The notes beneath the pieces are model-generated. The model was not told the DNA's origin. It saw only the letters and a list, made by a program, of their open reading frames with translations, and did not search any database. Shown here in pieces: positions 11,336 through 24,394 of a stretch of DNA of 64,000 bases. Every line of letters begins with the position of its first letter. Within the stretch, counting starts at the first letter, position 1. Source of the stretch: Paraphysomonas bandaiensis (taxonomy: Eukaryota > Chrysophyceae); the NCBI GenBank assembly GCA_965644295.1, contig CBFFRP010000190.1, positions 1-64,000 on the forward strand, given 5' to 3'. The translations under genes and the position numbers were made by a program.

Positions 11336-11986
11336 ATATATATAGTATGTAGTGGGTAGATTTTTTTGTGTCATTGAACAATTGAAAAAGGAAGATGTGA
11401 TGTAATGTGTTGTTTGGACATTATCAGAATTTCACTATCTGCCTACTGAAACCTTATCCTGTGCGTTGTAATACTTAGGTGTGTGGAAACTATCGAAGAT
11501 GTGTGGAAACTATCGAAGAGAAAGCCCCCATTGCCTCCCCCTTGTGTTTTTTTACCTTTTTTGGGTTAAACTTTATTTCGTATAGTGCACTAAACTGCCT
11601 CGCAAAACCCTTGCTTGTGTACTATGGTAATATTACCTCTATATATGTATCCACATCATAGGCAGGTTTCAAAAATGATAATGGTAATTATAATTACTAT
11701 TGGTAAATGTTGCCACCTAGTTCAAATAGTTGACTGGCTTAACGAAGAGCATCTAAAGTTGTGTAGCTACTGATCAAAGGTACAAACTCATTATCTGTTA
11801 GCATATGGCTCATAGGGAGCCAATATCTTCTAAGCAGTGGCAGTGTTTATTAAATATTCGTTGCCATTGCCAATGACTCCGATACCAGTGCATATTGCCT
11901 ATGCCTCGCCAAAATTTCTAAGCACTGAACTCGACGACATAAATATGCAATGTGCAAAATCTCCATCGCATTTTCAAGACTATCAT
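11336..11986. other. Intergenic DNA, including 3' side of SLC35C1-like gene
   Basis: About 650 bp. It contains a 15-bp direct duplication (GTGTGGAAACTATCG near 11480 and 11500). No gene or RNA seen. Confidence 0.5.
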
Positions 11987-13150
11987 TTACTTGGAGGAAA
12001 ACGATCGCATCTGTACATACGTATAAAGTCCTGACCCAAATAACACCAGGAATATTCCCAGTAGTCCGTTTACAGTGTACTCGTTGCCCCATATGTAGAA
12101 AGCCAGAAGACTCTAGAATCAGATGTGATATAATTGAAGTGACTAATGTAAACAGGAAAAGTACCTGAGCGGCTGCTTTCGCGGTACCGGATATATTGTG
12201 AGTAAGAGGGCTAGTGGCCTTAACTTGCATGACAGTCACCAAACCTATAGCGAATCCCATAAAGCCGGTAATAGTCATCACCAACCAGAAGAACAACGAA
12301 AAAAGTTTGTCGGAATTGGCCATGATAACCTGCACATGAAAGACAACATATTTAAAATACTCAATAATAACATGTACACACATACCTCGCTCTCAAAAAC
12401 AATAATTAAAGGTAAAAATAGGATGCCAGCGTTAATGTTGTTGTAATATAGAAGCAAGGATTTGTCATCGTTGACCTTGGGGAGGACTTTAGCAGTGAAT
12501 ATAGAGTTCAGAGACACGAAAACAGAGGAGGTAACTCCAGCAAGGGTACCCAACAAGGAAAAATTAATTTCCCCTTCTATGCCTAAGTAGAACCCAAACA
12601 TTACAACAATTAGGGTGGAGCAAGTCATCAGCGAAGTCGGCTTGCCCAGCACAATGTAGGTGAAGATCACGTTGAAGACTATGGATAGTGAGCGGGCAAC
12701 TGAACAGCATAACTACATGAGGAACAAAGGTGCAGAAAAAACGCTTACCATTGTAAAATGACACCTCCACATATTTTAAGCAAATATTGTTAAAGGTTAT
12801 CATTCCGACGAAAACTACCGAGAGCGGTAACACGCCCAAGCCAGACGTAAAGTTGTACTTAACCATGGGATAGCTATCAAAAAATGATCCCCCACCGGAC
12901 TTACGTGATCTTTCGCCAACGACACCAAAAACGTAGCATATAGCAGCAGTGATGATGCACTGCGGGTCATTAGTATTAATAATGGTCATGTAGAGGATCA
13001 CGTAACCCTTACCTGATACCACGTAACAAATAGAGGAGCAGGTATAGATGCATCTTCATTAGAAAGTAAAACTTTGTTTAGATACACCATACTGATGGAT
13101 ACCACCCAATAGAGGGCTATAACCTGGATAACATACATAGTGTCACTCAT
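11987..13150 (-). CDS. GDP-fucose transporter (SLC35C1 family), 317 aa, 5 exons
   Basis: A Golgi nucleotide-sugar antiporter that exchanges GDP-fucose for GMP and feeds fucosyltransferases. Exons (minus): 13013-13150, 12749-12959, 12386-12699, 12165-12329, 11987-12112; 954 coding nt. The introns are about 50 bp, with good GT-AG signals and matching phases. Diagnostic blocks shared with animal SLC35C1 are [65 protein letters not shown] and [14 protein letters not shown]. About ten membrane helices are expected. The start is the first ATG before the first helix; the longer frame would need a TTG. The last exon reads in a different frame from the longest open frame over this stretch but gives the expected ending YTYVQM. 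Its distant 5' flank has a GTATACG tandem repeat. Confidence 0.95.
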
Positions 13151-13341
13151 TGTGCTATAAGGGGCTATATGTTGATTAATAGAAGGAAAATAGAGCGAAA
13201 ATATTCCCACTGATTCCAAACAATGCTTTCACAATTGGGTCCTTTACTATCGTGGGGTGGGATTATATGAATATAGTCACAGTGGATGAGTGCATTGAAC
13301 ACCTCTAGACATCATAGTCATGTACACGCACAACTCCTGCT

Positions 13342-13382
13342 GCTCCTATACGGTATACGGTATACGGTATACGGTATACGGG
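13342..13382. repeat. Short tandem repeat of a 7-mer (TATACGG)
   Basis: About five head-to-tail copies, 190-230 bp upstream of the GDP-fucose transporter start. It fits the GTATAC-rich upstream motif seen before other genes in the window. Confidence 0.85.
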
Positions 13383-13942
13383 GTATAAAGTACAAGAGTA
13401 GCCCAGCGCATTGTGTATTTTTGTTCAAAAATGCCTCAAATATTATCTGCTGTATTCCAGCCGTACATGTAGTTGTATCTCAGTAATATATACGAAATAC
13501 AGCACTTTTTTTTTGTTTATCGCAAAAAAAGAGAACTTTTTTAATAAACGGCTTTTTTTACAGCCCTTCACAAGCAATATACAGTACACAGTACAGGATG
13601 AGGATATCTAGATATGTAGATATGTATCATGTAGGATATGATCACATGAACCTGGACACATCCATATATTAAACTGGCTGATTATTGTTGACTACATGCT
13701 GTCTTCTATATGAAATTTCATGCATATTTGCATTAGTTAGAGAATGTGAAATTAATCTAATCTAATGCTAAAGTACTATGAATAGTAAAAAGACTCGGAG
13801 CTTCCCACAAGTGGAACGCCTCACAGTTGGCTGTTGTTTGACTGCTGCCTCTTTGATGAATCTCTGACTGCTTTGACAATTGACCTCATTATATGTTGAT
13901 GACATATAAGAGGAGCAGCAAACGAGTTTATAGTCAACAGAG

Positions 13943-15550
13943 ATGACAGAGATATCATCAACATCTGATTTCGGCATACCAACTCAATTAATTTATCCTT
14001 CTCGTTGTAACGATTTACCTGGTTTTCTGTCTGAATTGCTGAAGAAGGGACAGATTCAACATCAAATATCGATAAAACATAATCAGATTATCAAGGATGA
14101 GTTGGAAATAATCCGAAAACAAATTGAAGAGAAAGTATCAGTGGACGGTGCTTTCTTGAATACATCTGAGTCTGCAAGGAACCTTCTTTTCTGATTTGAA
14201 GAATTATGGAGACAACATATTGGAAAATACAAATGAAGCCATTCTTAATAATAGTAATGATTCTGCTGGTTTTCGAAAATTAAATTTTAGTTCATCTCAA
14301 CTAAAAGACCTGATCTTACTCTTCGACCACCTCTTGACAACGAAGTGGGAAGTGCGATTGATTTGAAAAATATTGGAGTGACACTGCTGTTGATACCGAC
14401 TATTTTCTTGGGCTGTTATTTCGTTATGTTGATTTGAAAAATCTGAAACTAAAGTCATAAATTTCGTTAACCAAGCGCTTTACTATGCGAGATGTACATG
14501 TTTGTGTTGTTCCGGAAGAAGGTTTTTTGTGACTGCGTACAACATCAGAACTGTCGTATTTGCGCTGTACTTCTGGCTGAAAATGGTACAGAGAAATTTA
14601 TCCACTCCAAAGTGTTTTGTGGAGAGGAAGCAAGTGCTCAAAGAGTGTTTTTCTAACATGTGATCGAACTCATTTAAGATTTGTACCATTCTTACCTCTT
14701 CAAATATGTACCCCTCTCAAGCCACTAGGAAGGGGCTCTACTGCAACTTGCCTGTCGGTGAACTTCAATGAAACAAGAATAGATTTAAAAATTTCAAGAG
14801 ATTATGAAGCGTTGTTAACAGATCGAAAAATTCTGTCTTACTTATAAACAAGGGGAAAGTCGATTGAAAACCCAACAGTTTCCCACATGGTAGGTAGTCT
14901 CCAGCAACATTTTCCCGACAGTGAGTTCCTCTTTTGTAATGCATTATCAATTGTATTTTCCCTATTTAACATGAACAATTTGAAGATGAGTCATCTGCGT
15001 GCGACATGGTCAATGTTAAGGTCTGTGCATGAGCTTGGGGTCTGCCACCGCGATTGCGTGTTTCGAATATCGGGTATTGTCAGCCAGACACTAATCACAA
15101 CGTGGTGTATTTATTGGACTGGAGTTCAGCCAAGCCAATCCGAGATATTGGTGTCTCAATTTTACCAGAAGGATATCGTCAAGGAAGTTCATGCAATGCG
15201 CCGACTGATATTCCGGAGCGGATGATTGTCGATGAAAGGGGTTATGACTGCTTTCCTGCAGACGAAGGAATATCCATGATCTATCTGGCGTATCAGTGGT
15301 TAAGAAATGATAAGGAGTTAGTGATACTACGACCTCCAGCAATTGTGAAGAAATATGGGACGAAGAACTCCTACTAGAAGCTGTTGGACAGTATATTGGG
15401 GAGCTGAGAACGCCAACTGCTAAGTGGGATCCCAGCACTTATAAACAATTGTGTACTTCGAGCTCTACGGTCGATTGACGAAATGAAAACCAAACCTTCT
15501 GATTCTTTAGGGCTAGAATCGCTCTCTTTGAACGAAGACGGTAATTAGTT
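13943..15550 (+). pseudogene. Decayed protein-kinase-like gene
   Basis: Pieces of one protein appear in shifting frames across 1.6 kb. They are an N-terminal helical block from ATG 13943, a block reading DYFLGLLFRYVDL near 14400, then HELGVCHRD near 15030. After a frame change comes VSNIGY and VVYLLDWSSAKP (near 15115), then a C-terminal stretch ending RSIDEMKTKPSD near 15490. HRD...N followed by a D-W pair instead of DFG is the pattern of divergent fungal-type (FunK1-like) or aminoglycoside-phosphotransferase-like kinases. Several frameshifts and stops separate the blocks, and I found no intron model that rescues them. The family call is tentative; that it is broken is clear. Confidence 0.6.
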
Positions 15551-15761
15551 GGATAGTATTGGTGGTTTAACGTCATGCTCGAAATTGGTTTCACAAATCT
15601 CACTTAGCACAACTTATGATAAAACACCACAAGCAAACTAAACTATTACTATTACTCTGATATCACAATATGTCACTTTATTGAAATCAACATATAGATG
15701 ACTTTAGAGAATGAATAATTGGCTTCGGTAATCTGGTTATTAATTTATTTTCCCCTCTACT

Positions 15762-15936
15762 TGTTGGCTTTTGAACATGTAGCTTGTTTAGATCGTTAAA
15801 GAAAGTAATGTCGTTAGACTAGATAAATGATATTATTGCATAGGAAATAATTTATTGTCATGGAAATCATCATATCAACAACAAAATTTTATACTTCTTT
15901 TATGTCAATCTCTGATCTACTTCCATATCTTGAATC
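15762..15936 (-). repeat. Decayed family C copia LTR
   Basis: Begins TGTTGG and shares GTTAGACTAGATA and TCCATAT blocks, in order, with the family C LTR at 62432-62724, but is diverged and shorter (about 175 bp). It directly abuts the family B LTR at 15937. Confidence 0.6.
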
Positions 15937-16247
15937 TGTTGAGTTTTGCTGTTTGAGAGCAATTAAAAGCTGTAGTTCAAAAGTATTTGAATTATGATTA
16001 ATACAGAAGTGGTTTGCTATATTATGAGAACTACGAGAAGTATTTAAGGAACAAGCTGTTACTGACGTGTGACTTTATCGACATATATGATAAACAGATG
16101 TTTCAGCAGATGTAACATGAATATGTAGTGAAGTGTTTAGATTAGTAATTTCAATTTCTTACTTGAAAGTGAATATTGTTCAACAAAGCAAAATTAAAGT
16201 TTACATGCAGAGCAAAGTTAACTGCAGTGAAATGTCCAGTGCTAACA
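15937..16247 (+). repeat. Solo LTR, copia family B
   Basis: About 311 bp, TGTTGAG to GCTAACA, in plus orientation. Colinear with the element 3 LTR through GACGTGTGACT, ATATGATAAACAG, GAATATGTAGTGAAGTGTT, TTTCTTACTTGAAAGTG and GAGCAAAGTTAACT. No internal region follows. The flanks (GAATC left, CTCCG right) do not match, so it may have formed by recombination between two elements or its flank has decayed. Confidence 0.85.
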
Positions 16248-16919
16248 CTCCGCATAATTATCAAAATGATCATGTCTACAATCGCAGTTGCATGAAATGT
16301 GAACAGGGTGGTTCAGTATCAGATTTGTTGAGGTTGTGTGAATGGTGAATACGGGTATGAGTAATGTGTGGATGAGAGTATATCCCCTCTAGATCAGGAA
16401 TACTATCTATTATCATGAGCTTGAGGATGCAGGAGTCAAAAGTGACCCGCTGGCCTGAACTGCTCCCGTGTGAAGCCATCTATAATAACCACAGGTGTTA
16501 CTAAAATCCCATTAGTCGTGACGACGAGATGGGAGGATCTACATCGACGCCGGCTTCGGGGGGCACGCCAATACGGCTACGGCGCTACGGCGGATGTGAT
16601 TCATAAGGAATGTCGCACCTTCTTAAAATATGAATGTGGGGCGATGTAGCTTCCCTAGAACCCGATTTATAATTCTAACTTCAAACACTTACAATTGGTT
16701 ATGCGTCAACTCAACATATGTATACGTAGTACACATATAATTAGAACCGTGAATAGAAACAATGTATTGCAATACTACAGAAAATAATTCAACATACAAT
16801 CGAAGTATATACTACCGCAAAATTAATTTCCCTATTAAAGTATAGTTTAATTCACAGAAATAAAGTCCAATAATAACTCCAATAATTAACTTAATCCAGT
16901 GACTCCTCATTTAGTAAAA
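16248..16919. other. Intergenic DNA
   Basis: No convincing gene. It includes a GC-rich patch near 16515-16600. A stretch at about 16757-16785 resembles the hAT MITE terminus (AACAATGTATTGCAATACTA) but has no second end. Confidence 0.4.
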
Positions 16920-17817
16920 TCAAATCAGTGCCAATTGTGACATTCCCTTCCGATAAACATCAATTGTATCAGACAAATCTTCACCTTCAACTTCGAATTC
17001 TTCCTGTACTTTTTCGTCCGACTCAAAAGGGGATTTGCTGTTGTCATTCGAAACCTCCGTCCCCGTAGAGCTTCGATCCATCGCATCATCATCCCCGAAA
17101 TAATCATCTGCCCGTACCAATTCGTCGGGATCAGCAACACACCCCACTATACTTGTCTCAGTTCCACGAGTGGCTTTAGTTACCGGCTTTCCGTGTCCTT
17201 TATATGTTAGAGACCAAAGCTGGTATTTAACAATTATGTACGAAACCCCAATAAGATTGTATACGCTACACACAATAAAAAACAACCGGACGTAAATGAA
17301 TTTATATGAAAATTCATCGACTATGACATAATAAATATCCCCAAGAATTAAACAAACTTCCATTAGCCACAATATCTGACAATCCTCATGGAGGAAGCTA
17401 AATCTATCCTTGTGGATTGCAGAAAGCGTCTTGAACGATATGAACGCATTAAGAAATGTCAAAGAAAGATGGTTTACACGAGTTGGTATTAAATGTAGTG
17501 CTTCAAACACCACATCAAGTAAGAACTGAATCAGCGCATTTACTGACATAGAAATTGCAAGTCGTTGTTCATTTTCAGTGTGTCTTGGTCGGTATCTCCC
17601 CATTCCACAATTCAAAATAATGTCAATAAACACTAACAGATATCTGCAATCACTCAAGACACTACACTACAACACACACGATGATCTGAAGGTAATCTAG
17701 AAGTACCTCCCTCACTTGAGTGATTTCTGAAAGCTTTCGATTACGTTTTTCGGACACTTCAACATTCGACTGTGTTCTAGATACCAAATTTTGGTGAAGG
17801 ATATGCGGTGCTGACAT
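16920..17817 (-). CDS. Multi-pass membrane protein of unknown function, 282 aa, 2 exons
   Basis: I do not recognise the family. Exon 1 is 17716-17817 and exon 2 is 16920-17666. The 49-bp intron (GTGAGG...TTGTAG) joins in phase 0 and removes an in-frame TAG. Exon 1 gives a polar N-terminus of 34 residues. Exon 2 shows about five hydrophobic segments (starting RYLLVFIDIIL, ISMSVNALIQF, LSLTFLNAF, ILWLMEVCLILG and LFFIVCSVYNLIG). An acidic, Ser-rich tail of about 90 residues follows, likely cytosolic. The start and the intron are my model; without the intron the frame would have to begin at a TTG at 17657. A TATACTGCTGTATAC motif lies 135 bp upstream. Confidence 0.65.
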
Positions 17818-19079
17818 GTTTGGATATCAAGAAAATCTAGAATGGAAAAAAACGCCCACTGACGTCTATTTTTAAGGTTCAAAACTGATTTTCGTCATTT
17901 TTCTAATTCTACGCATATAAAAATAGCACATATCTAGAGATGTATTCCATTCTATATACTGCTGTATACTGCCATACATATCCTGCAGCTGAAATTAAGG
18001 AGGATATGAGCGAGCCGATGCCTCTGATGGGATTATGATGAAGGAGCGAATACCTCAGCGATGGCACTCAGTATGCGTCGTAAATTATTTTATTAAGGGC
18101 TTGTGTGTTCCCTATAGGTAAGGGGTGGATGTAAACATCGATATCTTCATACTTTTTATTGGCTGATGTTGAGTCTAGCCATGCATTACCCAACCACGTT
18201 ACAATGAAGTATGCCTTAAATTAGTAATACAAAAGATGGACTCTCCGTTAGAGCTATTCATATATTATCCCCATTTTGACTAAAAGAAATTGTGTTTTGG
18301 CCTGAATTGGGTTCAACAAAACGCTCATGTTAGCACCGGTCTAACATAGACATCCAACATCAAGATTTCGCTTCAACAAAAACTCGCTTCTGTCTTAATC
18401 ATGATATTGACAGTCATTTGTATGTGATTTATTTATATTACAAATTATGGAGAAACATGACTCAACTATCGAAATCAGATTCAACACTCCATGTTATTTT
18501 CCACCCTTTGTCTGATGTAGTAGATCAGAATGATATCAGGGGAAGCGATCTATCTTCATCTCTAGAACTTCGAAATAATACTTCAAGAATTCGTATGCTA
18601 CATCTGAAGATGATTCGGAGCAATGTCACCTAGGCCTCTATGGTTCGTGCTTATAAGGGTTGTGTGCGTCATATCATACTATAACATTCGAGTCAGATGC
18701 ACTAGAATTGTTCATAAATGTGATGCTGATGTCGATGACAACAAGAGGCCCCGTGCAACCACAATATTTCTCTTTCATCATCACATTTACACCACGCAGT
18801 TTTCTATTGCCATAGCATTCTTCTGTGGTAGGAGTACTTTGTAATTTGTTGTAGCTATTATACTCGGGGGTATACTGGCTTGAGTTATTCTAGTCTTTAC
18901 GTAGCTGCCGATAATTTGAAACAATACTTGGTTTTCACTTGCTTTCCTAATGTTAATCATTGATAACATATACTGAATGACATAGCTATACTGAATAATG
19001 ATGCCACCATAGTATTATTGTTGAGTCGCTCGGTTTTAAAATTTATCAATATTATTGATGAAACGCTACCTAACAGTAG
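17818..19079. other. Intergenic DNA with unassigned short frames
   Basis: 1.26 kb. Two open frames (18418-18633, 71 codons, and 18623-18844, 73 codons) have ordinary composition but no recognisable motif and no splice model linking them. I do not call them genes. The TATACTGCTGTATACTG motif at 17953-17977 is reported separately. Confidence 0.4.
17953..17977. promoter_or_regulatory. GTATAC/CTGCTG upstream motif (membrane-protein gene)
   Basis: TATATACTGCTGTATACTG, about 135 bp before the ATG at 17817. Similar motifs precede at least six other genes here (near 13340, 37580, 44330, 46795, 53285 and 58985-59065). A function as a promoter element is inferred from position only. Confidence 0.35.
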
Positions 19080-19107
19080 TATTGCAATATATTGTTCCCT
19101 AGTTCTC
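19080..19107. repeat. hAT MITE terminus relic
   Basis: GTATTGCAATATATTGTTCCCTAG is the reverse complement of the end at 43147 and resembles the ends of the full MITE at 28296-28464. Only one end is visible; it abuts repeat X copy 2. Confidence 0.6.
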
Positions 19108-19109
19108 AA

Positions 19110-19261
19110 CTAATTCGGACTCGCGCCTTTTTCGTGGTGTTCTGGGAGATAAATACTGGAGATATTGTTCGAGGAAACTAACATGAGCCGCACATATAGT
19201 CAGCAGATATTGTTCTGCCCTCATATGTGCAGAACTCATAGCCTAGTGCTTGTGTGGTACA
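19110..19261 (+). repeat. Repeat X, copy 2, left part
   Basis: Matches 5570-5715 (TCGGACTCGC, GTGGTGTTCTGGGAGATAA, GGAAACTAAC, GAGCCGCA, TGCTTGTGTGGTAC). Interrupted by copia element 3 at GTACA; resumes at 24725. Confidence 0.85.
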
Positions 19262-19607
19262 TGTTAACAATGGACATTTCACTGAAGTTAACTTTGCTCT
19301 ACGCGTAAACCGTAACCTTGCTGTTGAACACAATGCACTTTCAAGTAAGAAATTATAATTATTATTCTGAACACTTCACTACATATTCGTGTAACATATG
19401 TTGAAACATCTGTTCCCAGCAACACCTGTTTATCATATGTTCATCAGTCAGTTCTATATCTTGTATAGTCACACATCAGTAACTGAATTTAATTCCTTTG
19501 TAACTATAATCACCCGTTACACCTATGAGTTGACTTTATACCTATTGCACACTGTTAACTCACTTCAATTGCACAATATATATCACATCATATTGCAGAA
19601 CTCAACA
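19262..19607 (-). repeat. 3' LTR of copia element 3
   Basis: 346 bp, same as 24379-24724. Related LTR relics of family B lie at 15937-16247, 35749-35828 and 61729-61965. Confidence 0.97.
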
Positions 19608-19773
19608 CTCCCACTCAATTGGATGTATTTAACCATTCTAAAATTTGTGAAGAACATTGCTATCGGATACGCAACCACCGAACCTCATAGGACACTGGTG
19701 GACGTATGACTCCGCTAGTATATAGCTAGCTCCCACCATTCATTCACACCTAACTAGTTACGACGAGCTCTCT

Positions 19774-22700
19774 TTACCTTGGGTACCTCTGCGATAATTT
19801 GTTCAGTAGTCTTAAATTTTCCCCAAGATTTCGCTCCCTCTGTTCAATGAATATTGGACCACACAAATCCTTGGTATAAATATCAGCAATCTGTTGTCGA
19901 CTGCTCACATGAATTAATTTCACTGTATTAAACTGTTCGGGATCTACATGCTCTCTAATCATATGATACTTAATCTCAATATGTTGTTTCGATCGTTGAT
20001 GTTGCACTGGATTTTCGGATATATCCTGAGCACTTTGTTGACTATCCAGGAATAATGGTGTGGGCTCGTCAATTTTCAACCCTACTTCTCTAGTCACCCC
20101 CCGAGACCATATCATTTCCTGTAATCCGTTATATAAGCATTGATACTCTGCTTTCATAGTCGATGTAGCTACAGTAGACTGAAGTTTAGAACCCCACGAT
20201 AGTGGTCCACCAGCTCCAAACATATTATATCCTGAAGTCGACCTCCTCGTCAACGGATTGCCTGCCCAGTCAGCATCAGTGAACATATAAAGATCAAAAT
20301 CTCTCCCTCTATAATGAATACCTTTATCTGTAGTACCTCGTACATACTGCATTAAATACATCATGAGCTTACATACAGTGATATTAACTTTCGTAGAGAA
20401 TCGTGACAATACTCCCACTGTATATGAGATATCCGGCCTTGTATTCATAGATAAATAAAGTAACGCTCCTATTAGTGGACGATGGGGAAAATTGTCAACT
20501 AATTCCTGCTCTTCAGTCGAATGCACATGTTCCACTCCCACTTTGATCCTATCCATGACATCACTATGTAGTGGGTATCGCCGAGTCTTGTCCCTTGGAC
20601 CCAGAAAATCCACATACTTCGCCAATATCTTTTTGATGTACACTGTCTGGTCAAGTTTGAGACAATTCTGAGTTCTCGTCACTCTCACGTTCTAAAACTG
20701 GCCAATCTCATTCATATCTGTAATATCGAACCTTTCACATACTCGTCGCTTAATTTCCAAAATAATACTCGTATCTCGACATGCTATCAGCATATCATCT
20801 ACATATATTACTAACAGAAGTAATTCACCCCTGATCCGTGTAAAATATAAACATGGGTCAAGTATACATGATATAAAATGCAAGGACTTAATAAACTTGT
20901 TAAGACATTTATACCATGACCGTGGTGAGCTTCGAAGACCATATAAACTTTTCTTCAGTTTAAAGCAGTGTCCTGGTGGCAATTTAAAATCTGGTGTAGC
21001 ATACATATACACATCTCCTTGTATATCTGCATACAAAAATGCATTAGATACGTCGAGTTGATGCACCACCATATTCATAACAAAAGCGATTGCTAAAAGC
21101 AATCTCACTGTTACCGCTTTTACCACTGGAGCATAATTGTTGGCTCTGCCACCTTCATGGTCTCCGCATCCAAGTACCACAAGTCTTGCCTTATATCGTT
21201 GAATCGCACCCTCTTTGTTGCGTTTCAAGGCGAAAACATACTTAGATTTCAATGGAGTGACACCGGTAGGGATGGGCGTAACTTCCATGACTCCCCTACG
21301 TTCTAAACCGTCACGTTCAGCTTGTCTTGCTGAACTCCATTGCTTCCGTTCCGGCAACTCCAAGGATTCGGAATATGTCTGAGGCACCTTAGGTCCCGCT
21401 GACGAGCACCAGATGGAATCTGCCTCCTGTAATAGGCTGCACTCGTCTTCGACACATGACGACAATAAATGCATCTCACCCAAAACTGACACATTCGTCA
21501 CCACCCTTGGAGCCCTTGCACGCCTGCCCCTTGATGAGCGATCTGATGGAGCTTCCTCTCCCGGAGCACCTACGAAGTCAGAAGGGGATGGAACCGTCCC
21601 AGTCAACTGCTGTGATAAATGTCCGCTGGTCCCGTCGTCACGAGATCCAGAACTTGCAGATGCTCTTGTTGCAAGGTCTTCACTCATCCGCTTTATATCG
21701 GCGATGTGAATAGGAGTCTTATCTTCCACTTGCTCCGCACCACCAGACAATAGGGATCTATACCCTACAATCAAACCTTTTCGAACCAATATTCGTGTGG
21801 TCTTGTATAGGTGGCCGCCATCTTCATGGGTCTTTCCGATTAAGTAATCGAAGTCTCTAATATTTCGTTCCTGAGGATCCACAGCAACCATGGCCTCGTC
21901 CATTTCTCGATAATAATCCGCCGATCTCTCAGGCACAGATTCATCGAATAAAACATGCACAGACGTAACTATAGTATCTCCAATCAATACTTGGTATCCC
22001 ATTTGCTCCTCTGGGAACCCTACAAAGTATCCAGTCTGTGCCTTTTCTTCCCAGTCTTTCCTGCGATCTGCCTTCGGAATGAGAACGTACGCCTTGCACC
22101 CCCATTTCCGTAACCAAGAAAAATCTGGCACCGTTCCTCCAGGAACACACTCGTAGGGTGACATCCACCCTCTATAGGTCTTTGTGGGTAATCTTCTAAG
22201 AACCCAGCATGCATGTCTAAAGGCTTTCCACCACTCCGCTTTTGGCATACCCGATGACAATAAAAGCGATAATGTCATTTCTCCTAGTGTCCTGAATTTC
22301 CGTTCTGAAACACCGTTTAATTCTGGTGTCTCCCTAGTAGTGTAGGAGAATGTGGTTCCAAATTTTTGTAACAAGTATTCTTTGATTCGCCTGTCCATCA
22401 ACTCTGGTCCACCATCAGCATGGTACTGCTGTATCCTGTTCCACCCTGGGTATTTTGGTAGCCTGACTTCACAGAGATGCTTCACGCATTTTAACACTTC
22501 ATCCCCAGTTCTCGTTCGTAGACCGTATTCCCAGAATTCTTTCGTAGCCGTATCTACAAATACAAGTGCGTACTTATACCCCTCCACAGATGGACAATTC
22601 ATATAAACCGAAATATCCACTGTAATACGCTCCAGGAATGCTGTCGCCTTCATCTCTACATTCTGGTCACTTTGTCCTCGAAATGCATGTCTAGTGATCT

Positions 22701-24394
22701 TCGCCTTAGCACACCACTTGCACAAACTGGTCTCACACTTCTTTTTGGTAGTCTTAGATAAATGATGTCGCTGTAGCCCTGTTCCCTTGATCAGCATATG
22801 TCTATGAGCCTCCAATAGTTTTCCCTTAGCAACATGACCGGCCCTTTCGTGCAGTAAATCGAGGGGGTCCTGCTGAACTGTATCGGACAGCATCACTTCA
22901 CTGCTTCCCCCCCCCATTACATAATGGCAGGACGATATGCAAGGTAAATTTAACACATCATGCAATGCCACCCATGGCATTCCTCCATGCTCATCGTAAT
23001 TTCCAACCAACACCTCTCTGCCAGTGTTCAATTCTACGATTTTTGGTACTCTCAGTAATTCGAGTCCATACCCCATAGCCCGCAGCATACCTCCAGAGAC
23101 AATATTCTTCACTGCATCGTTACATACTTTGATGCCGTGCCACTGCTGAAAACTTCCCACTCCTTGGGTCTCCATCGCCGATCCCTTTTTGGTCAGTGAT
23201 ATTACTCCCGGCTCTTCTACATACTTCTCCAGCACTCTATCATCCTTGACGATAAACAACTGCTTTCCAGCACAACTATCCAGGTACACTCATTCATCTC
23301 CAGTTTCAGTCAGAAGTACTTCACCACCTATCATGTTGGTCTCCTCTCCAGATGAAACGTCATCATCTACATATTTGGACCACCCCACTGATGAACTCTT
23401 CTTAACCTTCTTGGAGCCTTTTTTCTCATATTTTCTATCGATCTTCCTCTTGTTCCCTCTTTTGCACTCAGCAGCCTTGTGTTCTTTGCTACCACAATGA
23501 AAACACCCTGTATATGCTTCTGAACCCACTTGTTGCGCTCCTTTCCTCATATTCTTTGCTTTAGCCTTCCCATTTCGCTTGAACTTCTGGAAAATTTTAT
23601 TTTTGTGTTTGACACGACACACACTTGCAGTATGCCCTTTTTTCATACAGAATGAGCATTTGACATTCTCCACACCTCCTTGTGGTCCGAGCATATTGAC
23701 CTGTTTTCCTTGTTTGTCAATTTCGAACTCCTCCAGTTGTCGTTTAGCCTCATCAAATTCTTCGCACGCGTCTTTAACTATCTGATACGTGGTCGTTGCT
23801 TTAGGCAGCATTGCAATAGCTAACCACAACTCCTTCAGCTCTGGAGTATGTATGGACTTTTTGATCTTGGCGAGCTTGCTCTCCTCGGTTGGCGGCTGTC
23901 CCAACTTTGTTAATTTCTGAATTATCCCATTCAGCCTATCAATACCAATAGCGACCTTTTCATTGGCTCTAATTTTAAAGCTATGGTATTCCGCTGTAGT
24001 CTTCTCAAGTACATTTCCCAACTCCCCCCTAAACCTATCCACCAGCGTCTGAAGCATTTCATTGGACAAAACTTCCTTATTGGGATCATCATCTGGAAGT
24101 AACGCCTTCGCCTCCATGTATTGATTGGCAACCTCCAATACATCTGCGTCATGTTCACAAGCCTCCCAAATCGTTGCAACACACGTGTCATTTCGCTCAT
24201 GCCATAATTCTCGTGCTCTGCCTCCTCCAACAGGTTTCGGCTCTAACCCCAGATGGTTCCGATTTTTCTTCATCAGATGAATCCTTATTTTTTTGAGCAG
24301 ACGCCTCCGCCTGATACTTGTCGAACTTCAGCACCTTGTTGTCCTCCTTCGTCTCTTCAGTGCTACCACTCGCTACCATGTTAACAATGGACAT
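19774..24394 (-). pseudogene. Gag-Pol of copia element 3, frameshift plus two stops
   Basis: Starts at an ATG inside the 5' LTR (24392-24394). The frame shifts in an A-run near 24285 (seven T on the plus strand). Reading resumes as Gag with two CCHC knuckles (CSFC..., CFHC...). A TGA at 23290-23292 interrupts just before the protease motif YLDSCAGK, where family A has an Arg codon. Integrase (HERAGH finger, YHADGGPEL) and RT (LDVSNAF, YVDD) then read through to a TAG at 20692-20694, where family A has Leu. RNase H follows from 20688 to the stop at 19774, with two extra Gln codons relative to family A (SQQSAQ, SKQHIE). It cannot make a full polyprotein as read. Confidence 0.94.

Noticed and set aside
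16757-16785. Another hAT MITE end
   Set aside because: About 20 bp of similarity only, with no CAGGG terminus and no partner end; could be chance in AT-rich DNA.
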